44,178 nucleotides of DNA from JBFELO01 sp041552055 (GTDB lineage: Bacteria > Acidobacteriota > Thermoanaerobaculia > Thermoanaerobaculales > Sulfomarinibacteraceae), in NCBI GenBank assembly GCA_041552055.1, contig JBFELO010000022.1:1-44178 (forward strand). The letters run 5' to 3'. The position numbers and the translations under genes are program-made. The notes beneath the pieces were generated by a model that was not told the origin of the DNA, made no database searches, and saw nothing but the letters and a program-made list of their open reading frames with translations. Positions 1 to 8,211 of the stretch are shown in pieces. Positions within the stretch are counted from its first letter, which is position 1. The number at the start of each line of letters is the position of its first letter.

Positions 1-2297
1 AAGTCGATATCGAAGCGCCTTTCCAGATGCTGGTTACCACTTTGGGTTACGATGAATATCGGGGCGTTACAGCCGTGGGGCGCATCTATGCCGGATCGCT
101 CACCGTTGGTGAGCCGGTAGCTCGTGCGCAGCCGCACCGTGGTGGTCTCCGGGTAGGTGTCGGAGAAGCGTTTGAAATGCCCGGGCCGCGCGCCGCGGAA
201 GCCGTAGATCGCCTGGTCCGGATCACCGATGGCGCAGACGCTTCGACCGTCAGGTGACAGCAGACCGACCAGCGCCGCCTGGACGTCGTTGACGTCCTGG
301 TACTCGTCGACGCAGATCGAGCTCCAGCGCGTCGCCAATCGCGAGCCGGCCATTGGATCGGTCGCGAGCAACTGGTAGGGCCGCAGCACCAGGTCGTCCA
401 CGTCGACCGCCTGGCGCTCCTCCAGCAGATCCTGGTAGCGGGAGATCACCGACAGCAGCTGCGGCTCCTCGGTCATCACCTGCCACGGATCGCACGACTG
501 CTTGGCGAGGCTGATACGGGTTACCAGATCGCGCACCTCGCGCTCGGACGGCTGGTGGTTTGCAGCCTGGCGAACGATTTCGACCCGCCCGTGATCATCG
601 ACGACCTCGGGCCGCGTTCCGGTCAGCTCGATCAGCATCGCCAGACCGAGGCTGTGGAACGTGGTCACGAGCGGGGCGGTGTCGGTCGCGCCCGGCACCT
701 GGCGTAGAATCCTCGACGCGAGCTCGTTTGCGGCCTGGTTGGTGAAGGCGATCGCGAGGACTTTTGCAGGGTCCGTGCCGCCGCTCTGTACCTGAAAGGC
801 GATGCGTTCGACGAGCGTGCGCGTCTTGCCGGTCCCCGGGCCGGCGACGATGAGGAGTGGTCCCGGCGCCTCCACCGCTGCGCGCTGGTCCTCGTCCAGT
901 TCGACGCTGGAATCCGCTGCCGTCCGATGACGAGCCACCTTTCGTTTCCCAGGTGCGCTGCGGGTCGGTCGCGACTCCCGCGCCGGGGACGGTGCGGGCG
1001 TGGTCGTCGGTACGGCTGGGAAGAACGCGAGCTGGCCGGCGAATCGATCGCGTTCGCCGGGAGCGAAGACCTCCACCGTGCCGAACTCACCGTCATAGCC
1101 GGCGGCGATCATGAGCTCGCCGGTCCGGACCCGGCGCACCGCCTCTGCGAGAACCGGACCGGCGACTCGAGCGACATCCTCGAGCGGCAGGTCACGGAGG
1201 ATGACGACCTCCGGCCCGAGCTCGGACAGCAGTCGGCAGACCTGGGTCCGAACCCGCTTGCTGGTGGCTCCGACCCCGAGCACCTGGGAGACTGTCTCGT
1301 CCAGCGGCACCAGCCGCTCGAACTCCGCCATCCCCTCCGGCTGGGCCCCCTCGTCCCGGTCGGCGAGCTCGAGCACCCGGCTCATCACACCTACCGTGAT
1401 CAGGCCGCCGCACTTGGGACAGCGGCCGTCGAGTCGGCGGGTCTCCTCGGGCTCGAGCCGGACGCCGCACTTTCGGTGGCCATCGAGGTGGTACTTGCCC
1501 TCCTCGGGGTAGAACTCGATGGTGCCCAGGAAACCCTCGCCGCTGGCCAGCGCCCGGTAGAGCGGCTCGTAGCCGAGCTCGATGTCGAGCAGGTTGGCCT
1601 CGCGTCCGACCGTGCGCGTCGAGTGGGCATCGGAGTTGGACACCAGGGTGAGGCGGTCGAGGCCACTGACGCGCCAGTTCATCGGCGGGTCAGACGACAG
1701 TCCGGTCTCTGCCGCGAAGATGAAGCCCGCCAGGTCGCCGAAGCACTCCTCCAGCGAGTCGAAGCCCGACTTGGAGCCGAGCATCGAGAACCACGGCGTC
1801 CAGATGTGGGCCGGGATCAGAAACGCGAGCGGGTCGGTCTCGAGCGTGATCTCGAGCAGGTCGCGCGCGTCGAGTCCGAGTATCGGCCGCCCGTCTGACG
1901 CCAGGTTGCCGATGGTCGCGAGGCGGTCTGTGAACCGGCGGGCCGCCTCCAACGAGGGCAGGAAAACCAGGTTGTGGTTCTTGCGGACCTTTCCGTCCTT
2001 CTTGTAGATATTGCTGATCTCCACCTGGAGGACGAATCGAACCTCGCCGCCACAGGCCCCAGGGAGGCCCTCTTCGGCGGCTCCGGCCAGCTCGGGGCGG
2101 AGCCTGAACAGCCCCTCCTCGGCCGGCTCCAGCGACGTCTCGATCTCCGTCATCAACCCCGGGTGGGTGACGTCACCGGTGCCGACGATCGTGATGCCCT
2201 TTTCCAATGCGGCGCGGTACAGGCTGCCGAAGTCGAGGTCACGACTGGTCGCTCGCGAGAAGCGCGAGTGGAGGTGCAGGTCGGCGATGAGGGGCAC
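1..2297 (-). CDS. Endonuclease Q-like PHP nuclease fused to UvrD-type superfamily 1 helicase (partial, 3' end outside window)
   Basis: An open frame of 765 codons runs off the left edge. Residues 1-410 resemble the TIGR00375/endonuclease Q family: an N-terminal PHP metal-binding motif (DLHLHSRFS, residues 4-12), a Cys-rich zinc site (HRKCG and CPKCGG near residues 270-295) and the family-like GYDGEFG near 398. A low-complexity basic linker (about 415-460) leads into an SF1A helicase: Q motif DEDQ (about 464), Walker A GPGTGKT (about 487), AFTNQAA (about 514), Walker B VDEYQD (about 662) and motif III GDPDQAIYGFRG (about 692). EndoQ enzymes nick 5' of deaminated bases and abasic sites; UvrD-like helicases unwind from nicks. 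A joint role in repair of deaminated DNA is inferred. The GTG at 2297 is the only start codon after the upstream in-frame stop at 2316-2318. The helicase C-terminal motifs are not visible. Confidence 0.85.
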   Translation of the reverse strand, partial: MPLIADLHLHSRFSRATSRDLDFGSLYRAALEKGITIVGTGDVTHPGLMTEIETSLEPAEEGLFRLRPELAGAAEEGLPGACGGEVRFVLQVEISNIYKKDGKVRKNHNLVFLPSLEAARRFTDRLATIGNLASDGRPILGLDARDLLEITLETDPLAFLIPAHIWTPWFSMLGSKSGFDSLEECFGDLAGFIFAAETGLSSDPPMNWRVSGLDRLTLVSNSDAHSTRTVGREANLLDIELGYEPLYRALASGEGFLGTIEFYPEEGKYHLDGHRKCGVRLEPEETRRLDGRCPKCGGLITVGVMSRVLELADRDEGAQPEGMAEFERLVPLDETVSQVLGVGATSKRVRTQVCRLLSELGPEVVILRDLPLEDVARVAGPVLAEAVRRVRTGELMIAAGYDGEFGTVEVFAPGERDRFAGQLAFFPAVPTTTPAPSPARESRPTRSAPGKRKVARHRTAADSSVELDEDQRAAVEAPGPLLIVAGPGTGKTRTLVERIAFQVQSGGTDPAKVLAIAFTNQAANELASRILRQVPGATDTAPLVTTFHSLGLAMLIELTGTRPEVVDDHGRVEIVRQAANHQPSEREVRDLVTRISLAKQSCDPWQVMTEEPQLLSVISRYQDLLEERQAVDVDDLVLRPYQLLATDPMAGSRLATRWSSICVDEYQDVNDVQAALVGLLSPDGRSVCAIGDPDQAIYGFRGARPGHFKRFSDTYPETTTVRLRTSYRLTNGERSGIDAPHGCNAPIFIVTQSGNQHLERRFDID

Positions 2298-2317
2298 CCA
2301 TGGATCATACCCGGATC

Positions 2318-2334
2318 AATTCACTTCGTGAATT
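2318..2334. repeat. Short hairpin with TTC loop
   Basis: AATTCAC and GTGAATT form a perfect 7-bp stem around a TTC loop, 21 bases upstream of the EndoQ-helicase start. Similar hairpins with a TTC or near-TTC loop occur at 7074, 13988, 14128 and 15710. The function is unknown; it could be a small palindromic repeat or a weak terminator for the gene ending at 2541. Confidence 0.5.
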
Positions 2335-2372
2335 CATGAGGACGATCCCTGGAGGATTGGCGCGGATTGTCA

Positions 2373-2399
2373 CCGTTCCCCTTCCCGTTCCCGTACCCG
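2373..2399 (-). repeat. Hexanucleotide tract, G-quadruplex candidate
   Basis: On the minus strand there are four runs of at least three G separated by 2-3 bases (GGGTACGGGAACGGGAAGGGG), built from a GGGAAC-like hexamer. It lies 142 bases beyond the stop of the SGNH/TPR gene, with the G-rich strand matching the coding strand of that gene. Related tracts occur at 28766 and 41254. The rest of the 2298-2540 gap holds the 2318 hairpin and an AT-richer patch, with no gene seen. Confidence 0.55.
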
Positions 2400-2540
2400 A
2401 GTGGAATACTGAGACAGGCATCGAACCCACTATATTTCAGTTGTTTAAATTGGCAGGAGGGAGACCGCCGTTGTTGTTGGAACGGGCAGGGGGGCGGGTA
2501 CGACGAGAAGACCGACTCGAGGGAATCGGCAGGATGACGG

Positions 2541-4508
2541 CTACTGTTGCGGGGTGAGCAGCGATGCGAGATCCGCGGCCCGCGCGGCGATCTCGCGGTC
2601 TCCGACCTCGGCGGCCGCCTCCGAGAGACGCACCGCGGCGCGGCGGTCGATGGGGTCACGGCGCAGCTCCTCAAGGAAGGCTGCAGCCGCCGCATCGGCG
2701 TCGTCCAGCAGCAGCTGAGCGAGACCGATATTCCTCCACGCTCCCTGGATGTTCGACTGCAGATGCACCGCCCTGTCGAGGTGGACCAGCGCCCGCGCCG
2801 GCTCGCGTCGCCGCAGATGCTCGGCACCGAGGTTCAGATGGACCGAGCTGGCCGCGGGGTCGATATCGACCGCCTGATGAAGAACGGTCAAAGCATCATC
2901 GCTTTGCCCGCTCAGGCCGAGTCCAAGGCCCAGGGAGTTGAGCGCCATGACCGACTCGGGTTCGAGCTCGACAGCGCGGCGGGAGGCCTCGACGGCTTCG
3001 TCGAGCCGTCCCTGCTGGCGCAACGCCTGGGCCAGGCTGACCAGCGGACGAGCGCTGGACGGCTTGAGGGCGACTGCCTGCCGCAGCAGTTCCTCGGCTC
3101 TGACGGCTCTCCCCTGGCGCAGCTCGACGTTGCCCCGCCACCACAGGGCAAAACCGTCCGCGACCTCGGGCGCCGCTGGCTCCAGCCCCGGAGGGTGCAG
3201 CGGGAAACGGTCCATCGTCGGCAGGCCGAGCGAGGCCTCGACTTCGGGGACCAGCAGTCGTGCGATCAGCTCGTGACCGGTGTCGGAGGGGTGGCAGTAG
3301 TCGAGGAACTCCTCCTTGCCGGGTATCCCGTCCGCGGCGGCCGAGGCGAACGCTCGTTCAAGGTCGACCAGCACGACCCCGGCCGCCGCGGCAGCGTCGC
3401 GCACCGCGGCGTTGAGCGCCGTCGGCGCCCGGATCGGCGTGGGGTCGTCGTCGCGGGCGCGCGTGTACAACACCCCGGCAGCCTCGGAACGGCCGAAGCG
3501 ATGCTCGAGCCGAGCGGCATCGAAGGCGAGTGCGGCGTAGCCCGGGTCGAGCTCCAAGGCGGCCTCCAGCTCACGGGCGGCGGCCTCATCCCTGCCGTCG
3601 GCCACGAGTGACCGCGCCCGGGCGATGTGGAGGGCGATGTCGAGCACGGTGAGAGGCGTGAGATCGGGAGCCATCGCCGAGTTCTCGGGTCGCCAGTCGG
3701 CGAGGTTGCTGGCCACCGTGCACAGCACCGGTGTGGCGCCTCCCTCGCGCACCAGGCGCACGATCTCGGAGAGGTTGGCGGATAGGCGGTCCGCCGCCCC
3801 GGTGACGTCATGTCCCTGCACCGCGCGCACCTCGCGCCGCCGAACATCGATCCCGAACTCGGAGTCTCCGGTTCGAGGCGTCGCCGGCAAGGCGGGTGTC
3901 AGCAGGCGCTCTCCCAGCCGGTACATGGCGAGGCGTCGGATCGGGCGCAGCGCGGCGTCGAGGGCGCCGCCGGGCTCACCGAGCCGCGCCACGTTGGCCT
4001 CCACGAACTCGTTGTGTCCGGTGTAGATCACCACGACGTCCGGCCGGTAGGTCATCAGCTGGGAGGCGAGCAGTCGCAACCGTCCGCTTCCGTAGGACAT
4101 GCCGCCCTGGTTCACGACGTACACCTTGCGGTCGGGATGGGCGGTGCGCAGCGCCCCTTCCATCCGGGCAGGGAAGGCGAACTCGGCCCCGTGGGGGTAG
4201 CCGTACACCGAGGAGCCGCCGAGAACGAACACGAGTGCGGACTCTTCCGGCCGATCGACCGGAAACCGCTGATTGGTGAACGAGTGTCTCCTGGCGGGGT
4301 GGACGACCCATGTCTCGCGCCCGCCCGCATCCCGATCACGGACGAACGGAGGCACCGAAAACGAGAACCCGTCGCTGGGGCTGGAGGCCGGGGGCAGCAC
4401 TCCCTGGATGGCGATGGCCGCCAGTTCGACCGCCGTGACCAGCCCGACGCCCAGCAGGAGCAGCCCCAGCCGCGGCCACCACGACCGCCCAGTCGTGAGA
4501 CGCGTCAC
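2541..4508 (-). CDS. SGNH/GDSL-type hydrolase with C-terminal TPR repeats, membrane anchored
   Basis: The protein has 655 residues. One hydrophobic segment (about residues 13-34) is a signal anchor, so the rest should face the periplasm. The hydrolase part shows SGNH blocks: GGSSVYG near 97 (nucleophile Ser), NQGGMSYG near 133 (Gly block), GHNEF near 166 (Asn block) and CHPSDTGHE near 410 (Asp/His pair). A tetratricopeptide region fills about 440-640 (for example AVALKPSSARPLVSLAQAL), consistent with protein binding. Family members include esterases and acyl- or acetyl-hydrolases acting on envelope polymers; the substrate here is unknown. The start is GTG at 4508 and the gene is divergent from the one at 4744. 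Its last codon borders a gap with a G-rich tract. Confidence 0.8.
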   Translation of the reverse strand: MTRLTTGRSWWPRLGLLLLGVGLVTAVELAAIAIQGVLPPASSPSDGFSFSVPPFVRDRDAGGRETWVVHPARRHSFTNQRFPVDRPEESALVFVLGGSSVYGYPHGAEFAFPARMEGALRTAHPDRKVYVVNQGGMSYGSGRLRLLASQLMTYRPDVVVIYTGHNEFVEANVARLGEPGGALDAALRPIRRLAMYRLGERLLTPALPATPRTGDSEFGIDVRRREVRAVQGHDVTGAADRLSANLSEIVRLVREGGATPVLCTVASNLADWRPENSAMAPDLTPLTVLDIALHIARARSLVADGRDEAAARELEAALELDPGYAALAFDAARLEHRFGRSEAAGVLYTRARDDDPTPIRAPTALNAAVRDAAAAAGVVLVDLERAFASAAADGIPGKEEFLDYCHPSDTGHELIARLLVPEVEASLGLPTMDRFPLHPPGLEPAAPEVADGFALWWRGNVELRQGRAVRAEELLRQAVALKPSSARPLVSLAQALRQQGRLDEAVEASRRAVELEPESVMALNSLGLGLGLSGQSDDALTVLHQAVDIDPAASSVHLNLGAEHLRRREPARALVHLDRAVHLQSNIQGAWRNIGLAQLLLDDADAAAAAFLEELRRDPIDRRAAVRLSEAAAEVGDREIAARAADLASLLTPQQ

Positions 4509-4556
4509 TGTTTCACCCGGCCTTGGAACAGCATAGTGAGAGACTTGAAATCCCTA

Positions 4557-4590
4557 AGAATCAGTCGGTTACGACCCACATTCTGATTCT
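4557..4590. promoter_or_regulatory. Inverted repeat in divergent intergenic region
   Basis: AGAATCAG (4557-4564) and CTGATTCT (4583-4590) are perfect inverted copies 18 bases apart, in the only AT-richer part of the 235-base gap between divergent genes starting at 4508 (-) and 4744 (+). The spacing suits a dimeric regulator site, but no regulator is identified. Confidence 0.35.
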
Positions 4591-4743
4591 AGCACGGACC
4601 TGATGAAGCGGCCTCTCGGGGTCCGGTCCGGCCGCAGCAGATTACGCGGGAACCGTGCGGGCTCGATTGACCCGTGCCCTCCGTCATGGTATCCCTGCCG
4701 CTGCCACAGCCGGACGTACGAGGATCTCGAAGGAGTCGATGCC

Positions 4744-7062
4744 GTGGTTGACTCCCGGCCACCGTTTACCTGCGACGAGGCGGAGCGTCTCGTCCGCGAA
4801 CGCTACGGCATCGGTGGCCGGGCAGCGGAGCTGGTCGCCGAGTTCGACCGCAACTTCCTGATCGAAGCCAACCGTGACCGTCGGTTCGTGCTGAAGATCT
4901 CACCCACTGACGCCGACGAGTCGGTGGTCCGCTGTCAGATCGAGGTGTTGTCCTTCCTGTCCGTGACGGCCCTCGCCCATCTCTTTCAGAAGGTGCAGCC
5001 AACCGCCGATGGTTTCGATCTGGACGCCGTGAGTTCCGCCGGGGGCTCTCGCCACTGGGTGCGGCTGTTGACCTTTCTTCCAGGTCACGCGCTCGCCGAC
5101 CTGACGACACGCCCGGACCGCCTGTTACGGCGCGTCGGGGAGACGCTGGCGCGGCTCGATCAGACACTGCTGGCCTTCGATCACCCGGGAGCCCACCGCG
5201 ACACCCCCTGGAACCTGGCGTGCACGCTGCGGCTTGCCCCGCTCGCAGACCACATCGTCGAGCCCTCGCGGCGTGATCTCGTTCTGCGGCTGTTGGACCG
5301 ATTCCGCCGGCAGGCGGCGCCCCGGCTGGACCGCCTGCCGCGGAGCGTCATCTACAACGACGCCAATCCTCACAACATCCTGGTGAGCGATCTCGAGCCA
5401 TCGGCGGCACGACTGTGCGGGCTGATCGATTTCGGCGACATGGTGTACACCGCCACGGTCTGCGAGCTGGCCATCGCCTGTGCGTACGTCATGCTGGGCA
5501 GGGACGACCCGCTGGCGGCAGCGGTGCCGGTGGTCGCCGGCTACGACGCGCTGCGGCCGCTGGCCGAGGTCGAACGCCTGCTGCTGTACGACCTCATCGT
5601 GGCGCGGTTGTGCAGCAGCGTACTGATGTCGGCCGGCGCGAGGGTGACCGAACCCGACAACGAGTACCGGCTGATCTCGAGCGAACCGATATGGGAACTC
5701 TTGGAGGAGCTCGCGATGATCGATGCCGACGAAGCTGGCGAGCGACTGCGGCAGGCGTGCGGAGGATCGGCCGCGAGGAACCGAAGCTCTGCCGACATCC
5801 TGGCCGTGCGTCGCCGCCACCTCGGGCTGAACCTCAGCGTGTCGTACCACGAGCCGCTCAAGATCGTGCGCGGCGAGGGGCAGTACCTGTTCGACGACGC
5901 TGGACGCCGGTATCTCGATCTGGTCAACAACGTGTGCCACGTGGGTCACTGCCACCCCCACGTGGTGGCAGCGGGGCAGCGCCAGATGGCGGTGCTCAAC
6001 ACCAACACACGCTACCTGCACGACGGTCTCGCCGAGTACGTCGAGCGCCTGACCGCGACCTTCCCGGAGCCCCTCTCCGTATGCTTTCTGGTGTGTACCG
6101 GCAGCGAGGCGAACGACCTCGCACTCCGGCTCGCCCGGGCCCATACCGGCAGACGTGAGTTGATCGTCCTCGACCACGCCTATCACGGCAACTCACCTAC
6201 CCTGGTGGAGATCAGCCCCTACAAGTGCGAGGGACCCGGGGGCGAGGGGCTGGCGTCGCACGCCCACAAGGTGGCCATGCCGGACCCGTATCGCGGCAGC
6301 TATCGCGGACCCGACACGGCCGCCCGTTACGCCGCACTGGTGGCGGAGGCCGTGGCGGCGTTTTGGAAGCACGGCGCCGGTGCCTTCATCGCGGAGTCGC
6401 TGATTGGCTGCGGCGGCCAGATCGTGCTGCCCGACGGCTACCTCGAGGCGGCCTACCGGGCGGTTCGGTCCGCCGGGGGGGTGTGTATCGCCGACGAGGT
6501 CCAGGTGGGGTTCGGACGGGTAGGAAGCCACATGTGGGGGTTCGAGACCCAGGCCGTGGTGCCCGACATCGTCACCCTCGGCAAGCCGATTGGTAACGGG
6601 CATCCGCTGGCAGCGGTCATCACCACACCGGAGATCGCGCGTTCGTTCGCCACCGGCATGGAGTACTTCAACACCTTCGGGGGCAACCCGGTCTCGTGCG
6701 CCATCGGGTGTGCCGTCCTGGACGTGATCGAACGCGAGCAGCTGCAGCTGCGCGCCGCCGAGGTCGGTGCGGCGCTCATGGCGGGGCTGCGCCGCCTGCA
6801 GGGGGCCCACGATCTGATCGGCGATGTGCGCGGTCTCGGCCTCTTCGTCGGCGTCGAGCTGGTACGTGACCACCAGACCTTGACGCCCGCCGGCAGGGAG
6901 GCCGACAGGATCTTGGAGGCGATGCGTGAGAGGGGCTTTCTGCTCAGCACCGACGGACCGGACCACAACGTCCTCAAGATCAAACCGCCGCTGGTAATTC
7001 AACGGGAAGATGTTGACGAGATGGTGGCCGCACTCGACGCTGTTTTGGCGTCGGTAGGATGA
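4744..7062 (+). CDS. Aminoglycoside-phosphotransferase-like kinase fused to class III PLP aminotransferase
   Basis: The protein has 772 residues and two enzyme domains. Residues 1-335 form an APH-type kinase fold with catalytic loop YNDANPHN near 203-210 (usual HxDxxxxN, with the His replaced) and a metal-binding DFG near 228. Residues 350-772 form a class III aminotransferase with the PLP lysine in TLGKPIGNG (Lys614). Separately encoded relatives are hydroxylysine kinase and the ethanolamine-phosphate/phosphohydroxylysine phospho-lyases, so a coupled route that phosphorylates an amino alcohol or hydroxy amino acid and then eliminates phosphate is plausible, but it is inference. GTG at 4744 is preferred because AAGGAG lies 8 bases upstream; an ATG at 4603 in the same frame would add an unlikely basic extension. 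This is not evidence of antibiotic resistance. Confidence 0.82.
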   Translation: MVDSRPPFTCDEAERLVRERYGIGGRAAELVAEFDRNFLIEANRDRRFVLKISPTDADESVVRCQIEVLSFLSVTALAHLFQKVQPTADGFDLDAVSSAGGSRHWVRLLTFLPGHALADLTTRPDRLLRRVGETLARLDQTLLAFDHPGAHRDTPWNLACTLRLAPLADHIVEPSRRDLVLRLLDRFRRQAAPRLDRLPRSVIYNDANPHNILVSDLEPSAARLCGLIDFGDMVYTATVCELAIACAYVMLGRDDPLAAAVPVVAGYDALRPLAEVERLLLYDLIVARLCSSVLMSAGARVTEPDNEYRLISSEPIWELLEELAMIDADEAGERLRQACGGSAARNRSSADILAVRRRHLGLNLSVSYHEPLKIVRGEGQYLFDDAGRRYLDLVNNVCHVGHCHPHVVAAGQRQMAVLNTNTRYLHDGLAEYVERLTATFPEPLSVCFLVCTGSEANDLALRLARAHTGRRELIVLDHAYHGNSPTLVEISPYKCEGPGGEGLASHAHKVAMPDPYRGSYRGPDTAARYAALVAEAVAAFWKHGAGAFIAESLIGCGGQIVLPDGYLEAAYRAVRSAGGVCIADEVQVGFGRVGSHMWGFETQAVVPDIVTLGKPIGNGHPLAAVITTPEIARSFATGMEYFNTFGGNPVSCAIGCAVLDVIEREQLQLRAAEVGAALMAGLRRLQGAHDLIGDVRGLGLFVGVELVRDHQTLTPAGREADRILEAMRERGFLLSTDGPDHNVLKIKPPLVIQREDVDEMVAALDAVLASVG

Positions 7063-7636
7063 CCGAGGACCGACCCGCTTCGCGGGCTCGGCGTGATGGG
7101 AGGCGGGACGCATTCGGCGGCAGCGGCTGGTGTGGGGTGCCGTCTTTGACGATGTTGGGAGCCCGTCACCGGTGTGGGACGGCCCGTTGGGTCTAAGGGG
7201 GCTTCTTCGGGATGCGAGTCCGGGAGAGACGGCCTTGGGTGTCAGGCAGCCGAAGCGAACGAGACCGTGCTGACCGGGCTTCCACTGGAAGCGCGTCGGG
7301 GAGAGGGCGCGTCAATATGGAGTTCAGTGTTCAGATTTCAGGCCGCGCCCACTCGAATGCCAGACGCGAACCCAGGCTCTCGGAAGCCGGTTCCCGGACC
7401 CTGGACGGGCGGGCGGTCGAGCGGCCAACGACCAGCGACGGTCGGGCAGGAACCATGACGATGACGACGAAGGCGAAGATGAAGACGAAGTCGAAGAGTG
7501 GGCGGGTGCGGGCGTCACGCCCCAAAAGCCACCACGCCCACATGCCCTCAACAAGCCCCGGGGCGGGAGGGGGTCCTGTGACCAGTGACGAGCGACCAAC
7601 GACGTGGGGGTGGGCCGGGTATGATCGACCTGCGGA
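7063..7636. other. Gene-free gap rich in repeats
   Basis: This 574-base convergent gap holds a TTC-loop hairpin (CCCGC/GCGGG, 7074-7086) eleven bases after the upstream stop, copy A of the dispersed hairpin repeat (7138-7313), and a low-complexity purine-rich run at about 7455-7500 made of GAYGAN-like triplets. Reading frames here have skewed composition and no recognisable domain, so I call no gene. Confidence 0.6.
7138..7313 (+). repeat. Dispersed structured repeat, copy A
   Basis: It begins with the conserved GACGATGTTGGGA arm (7148-7160) and the internal CCGTC/GACGG stem, followed by AGGGGGCTTC and two diverged copies of a unit ending in CGGGAGAG or CGGGGAGAG (about 7198-7240 and 7275-7313). 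The right arm of the large stem has been reduced to GTTGGGTC. Copies C (14190) and D (19252, opposite strand) share the whole layout; copy B (9711) shares only the last unit. It sits between convergent genes. Confidence 0.7.
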
Positions 7637-8191
7637 TCAGTGCGACGGCTCGATCAGTCGGCCGATGACCTCGGCCGCCTCTCGCAGATCATTCACCACG
7701 TGGTCGGGGCGAATCCGGCCCTCGCGCTCGAACCGGGCGCCGTGACCTGTGCGGACGAGCAGGGTGGTGGCGCCGATCGCCTGGCCCATCTCGATGTCTC
7801 GAGGTCGATCGCCGACGACGAAAGCCTGAGTCGGGTCGAACGAGAGCTCGACCGACGCCCGTTCCAACAGACCGGTGCGCGGCTTGCGGCACTCGCAGCC
7901 GTCCTCCGGTCGGTGCGGGCACCAGTAGACGCCGTCCAACAGGACTCCATGCGCCTCGAGCTGGCGTGCCATCTCGTCGTGGATCGCGGCCACGGCGTCG
8001 CTGTCGACGATACCTCGACCGACGCCGGACTGGTTGGTGACGACCACCAGGCCCAAGCCGAGCTGGGCGAGTCTGCGCATTCCCTCGGCGGCCCCGCCGA
8101 TCAGCTCGAACCCGGCCGGGTCCGCCAAGAAGTGCCGGTCGACGTTGATGGTGCCGTCCCGATCGAGGACCACGAAGCGGCGCCGCTGCAT
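7637..8191 (-). CDS. gmhB: D-glycero-beta-D-manno-heptose 1,7-bisphosphate 7-phosphatase (HAD family)
   Basis: The protein has 184 residues. It starts with the HAD nucleophile motif VVLDRDGTIN (DxD with two Asp), then VVTNQSGVGRG (motif II Thr), a zinc-loop-like segment CPHRPEDGCECRKP holding one His and three Cys, and VVGDRPRDIEMG (motif IV). This zinc loop is typical of GmhB, which removes the C7 phosphate from heptose 1,7-bisphosphate in cytoplasmic ADP-heptose synthesis. The other pathway genes, gmhA, hldE and hldD, lie at 15925-19007. The ATG at 8191 gives the normal family length; the same frame stays open upstream to 9673 only as an antisense-like shadow across the aminotransferase gene. 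It is 20 bases downstream of that gene and probably co-transcribed with it. Confidence 0.9.
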   Translation of the reverse strand: MQRRRFVVLDRDGTINVDRHFLADPAGFELIGGAAEGMRRLAQLGLGLVVVTNQSGVGRGIVDSDAVAAIHDEMARQLEAHGVLLDGVYWCPHRPEDGCECRKPRTGLLERASVELSFDPTQAFVVGDRPRDIEMGQAIGATTLLVRTGHGARFEREGRIRPDHVVNDLREAAEVIGRLIEPSH

Positions 8192-8211
8192 CCCTCGTTC
8201 CGATCCCGCCG

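Noticed and set aside
2547..4586. Long plus-strand frames across the SGNH/TPR gene
   Set aside because: They are high-GC antisense shadows without domains; the minus-strand frame has clear motifs.
4744..5730. Kinase domain as an aminoglycoside resistance gene
   Set aside because: It is fused to a class III aminotransferase and matches amino-alcohol kinase-type motifs, so resistance is not supported.
7455..7500. Purine-rich triplet run as a CRISPR-like or coding repeat
   Set aside because: Units are short and irregular with no spacers; it is simple-sequence DNA.
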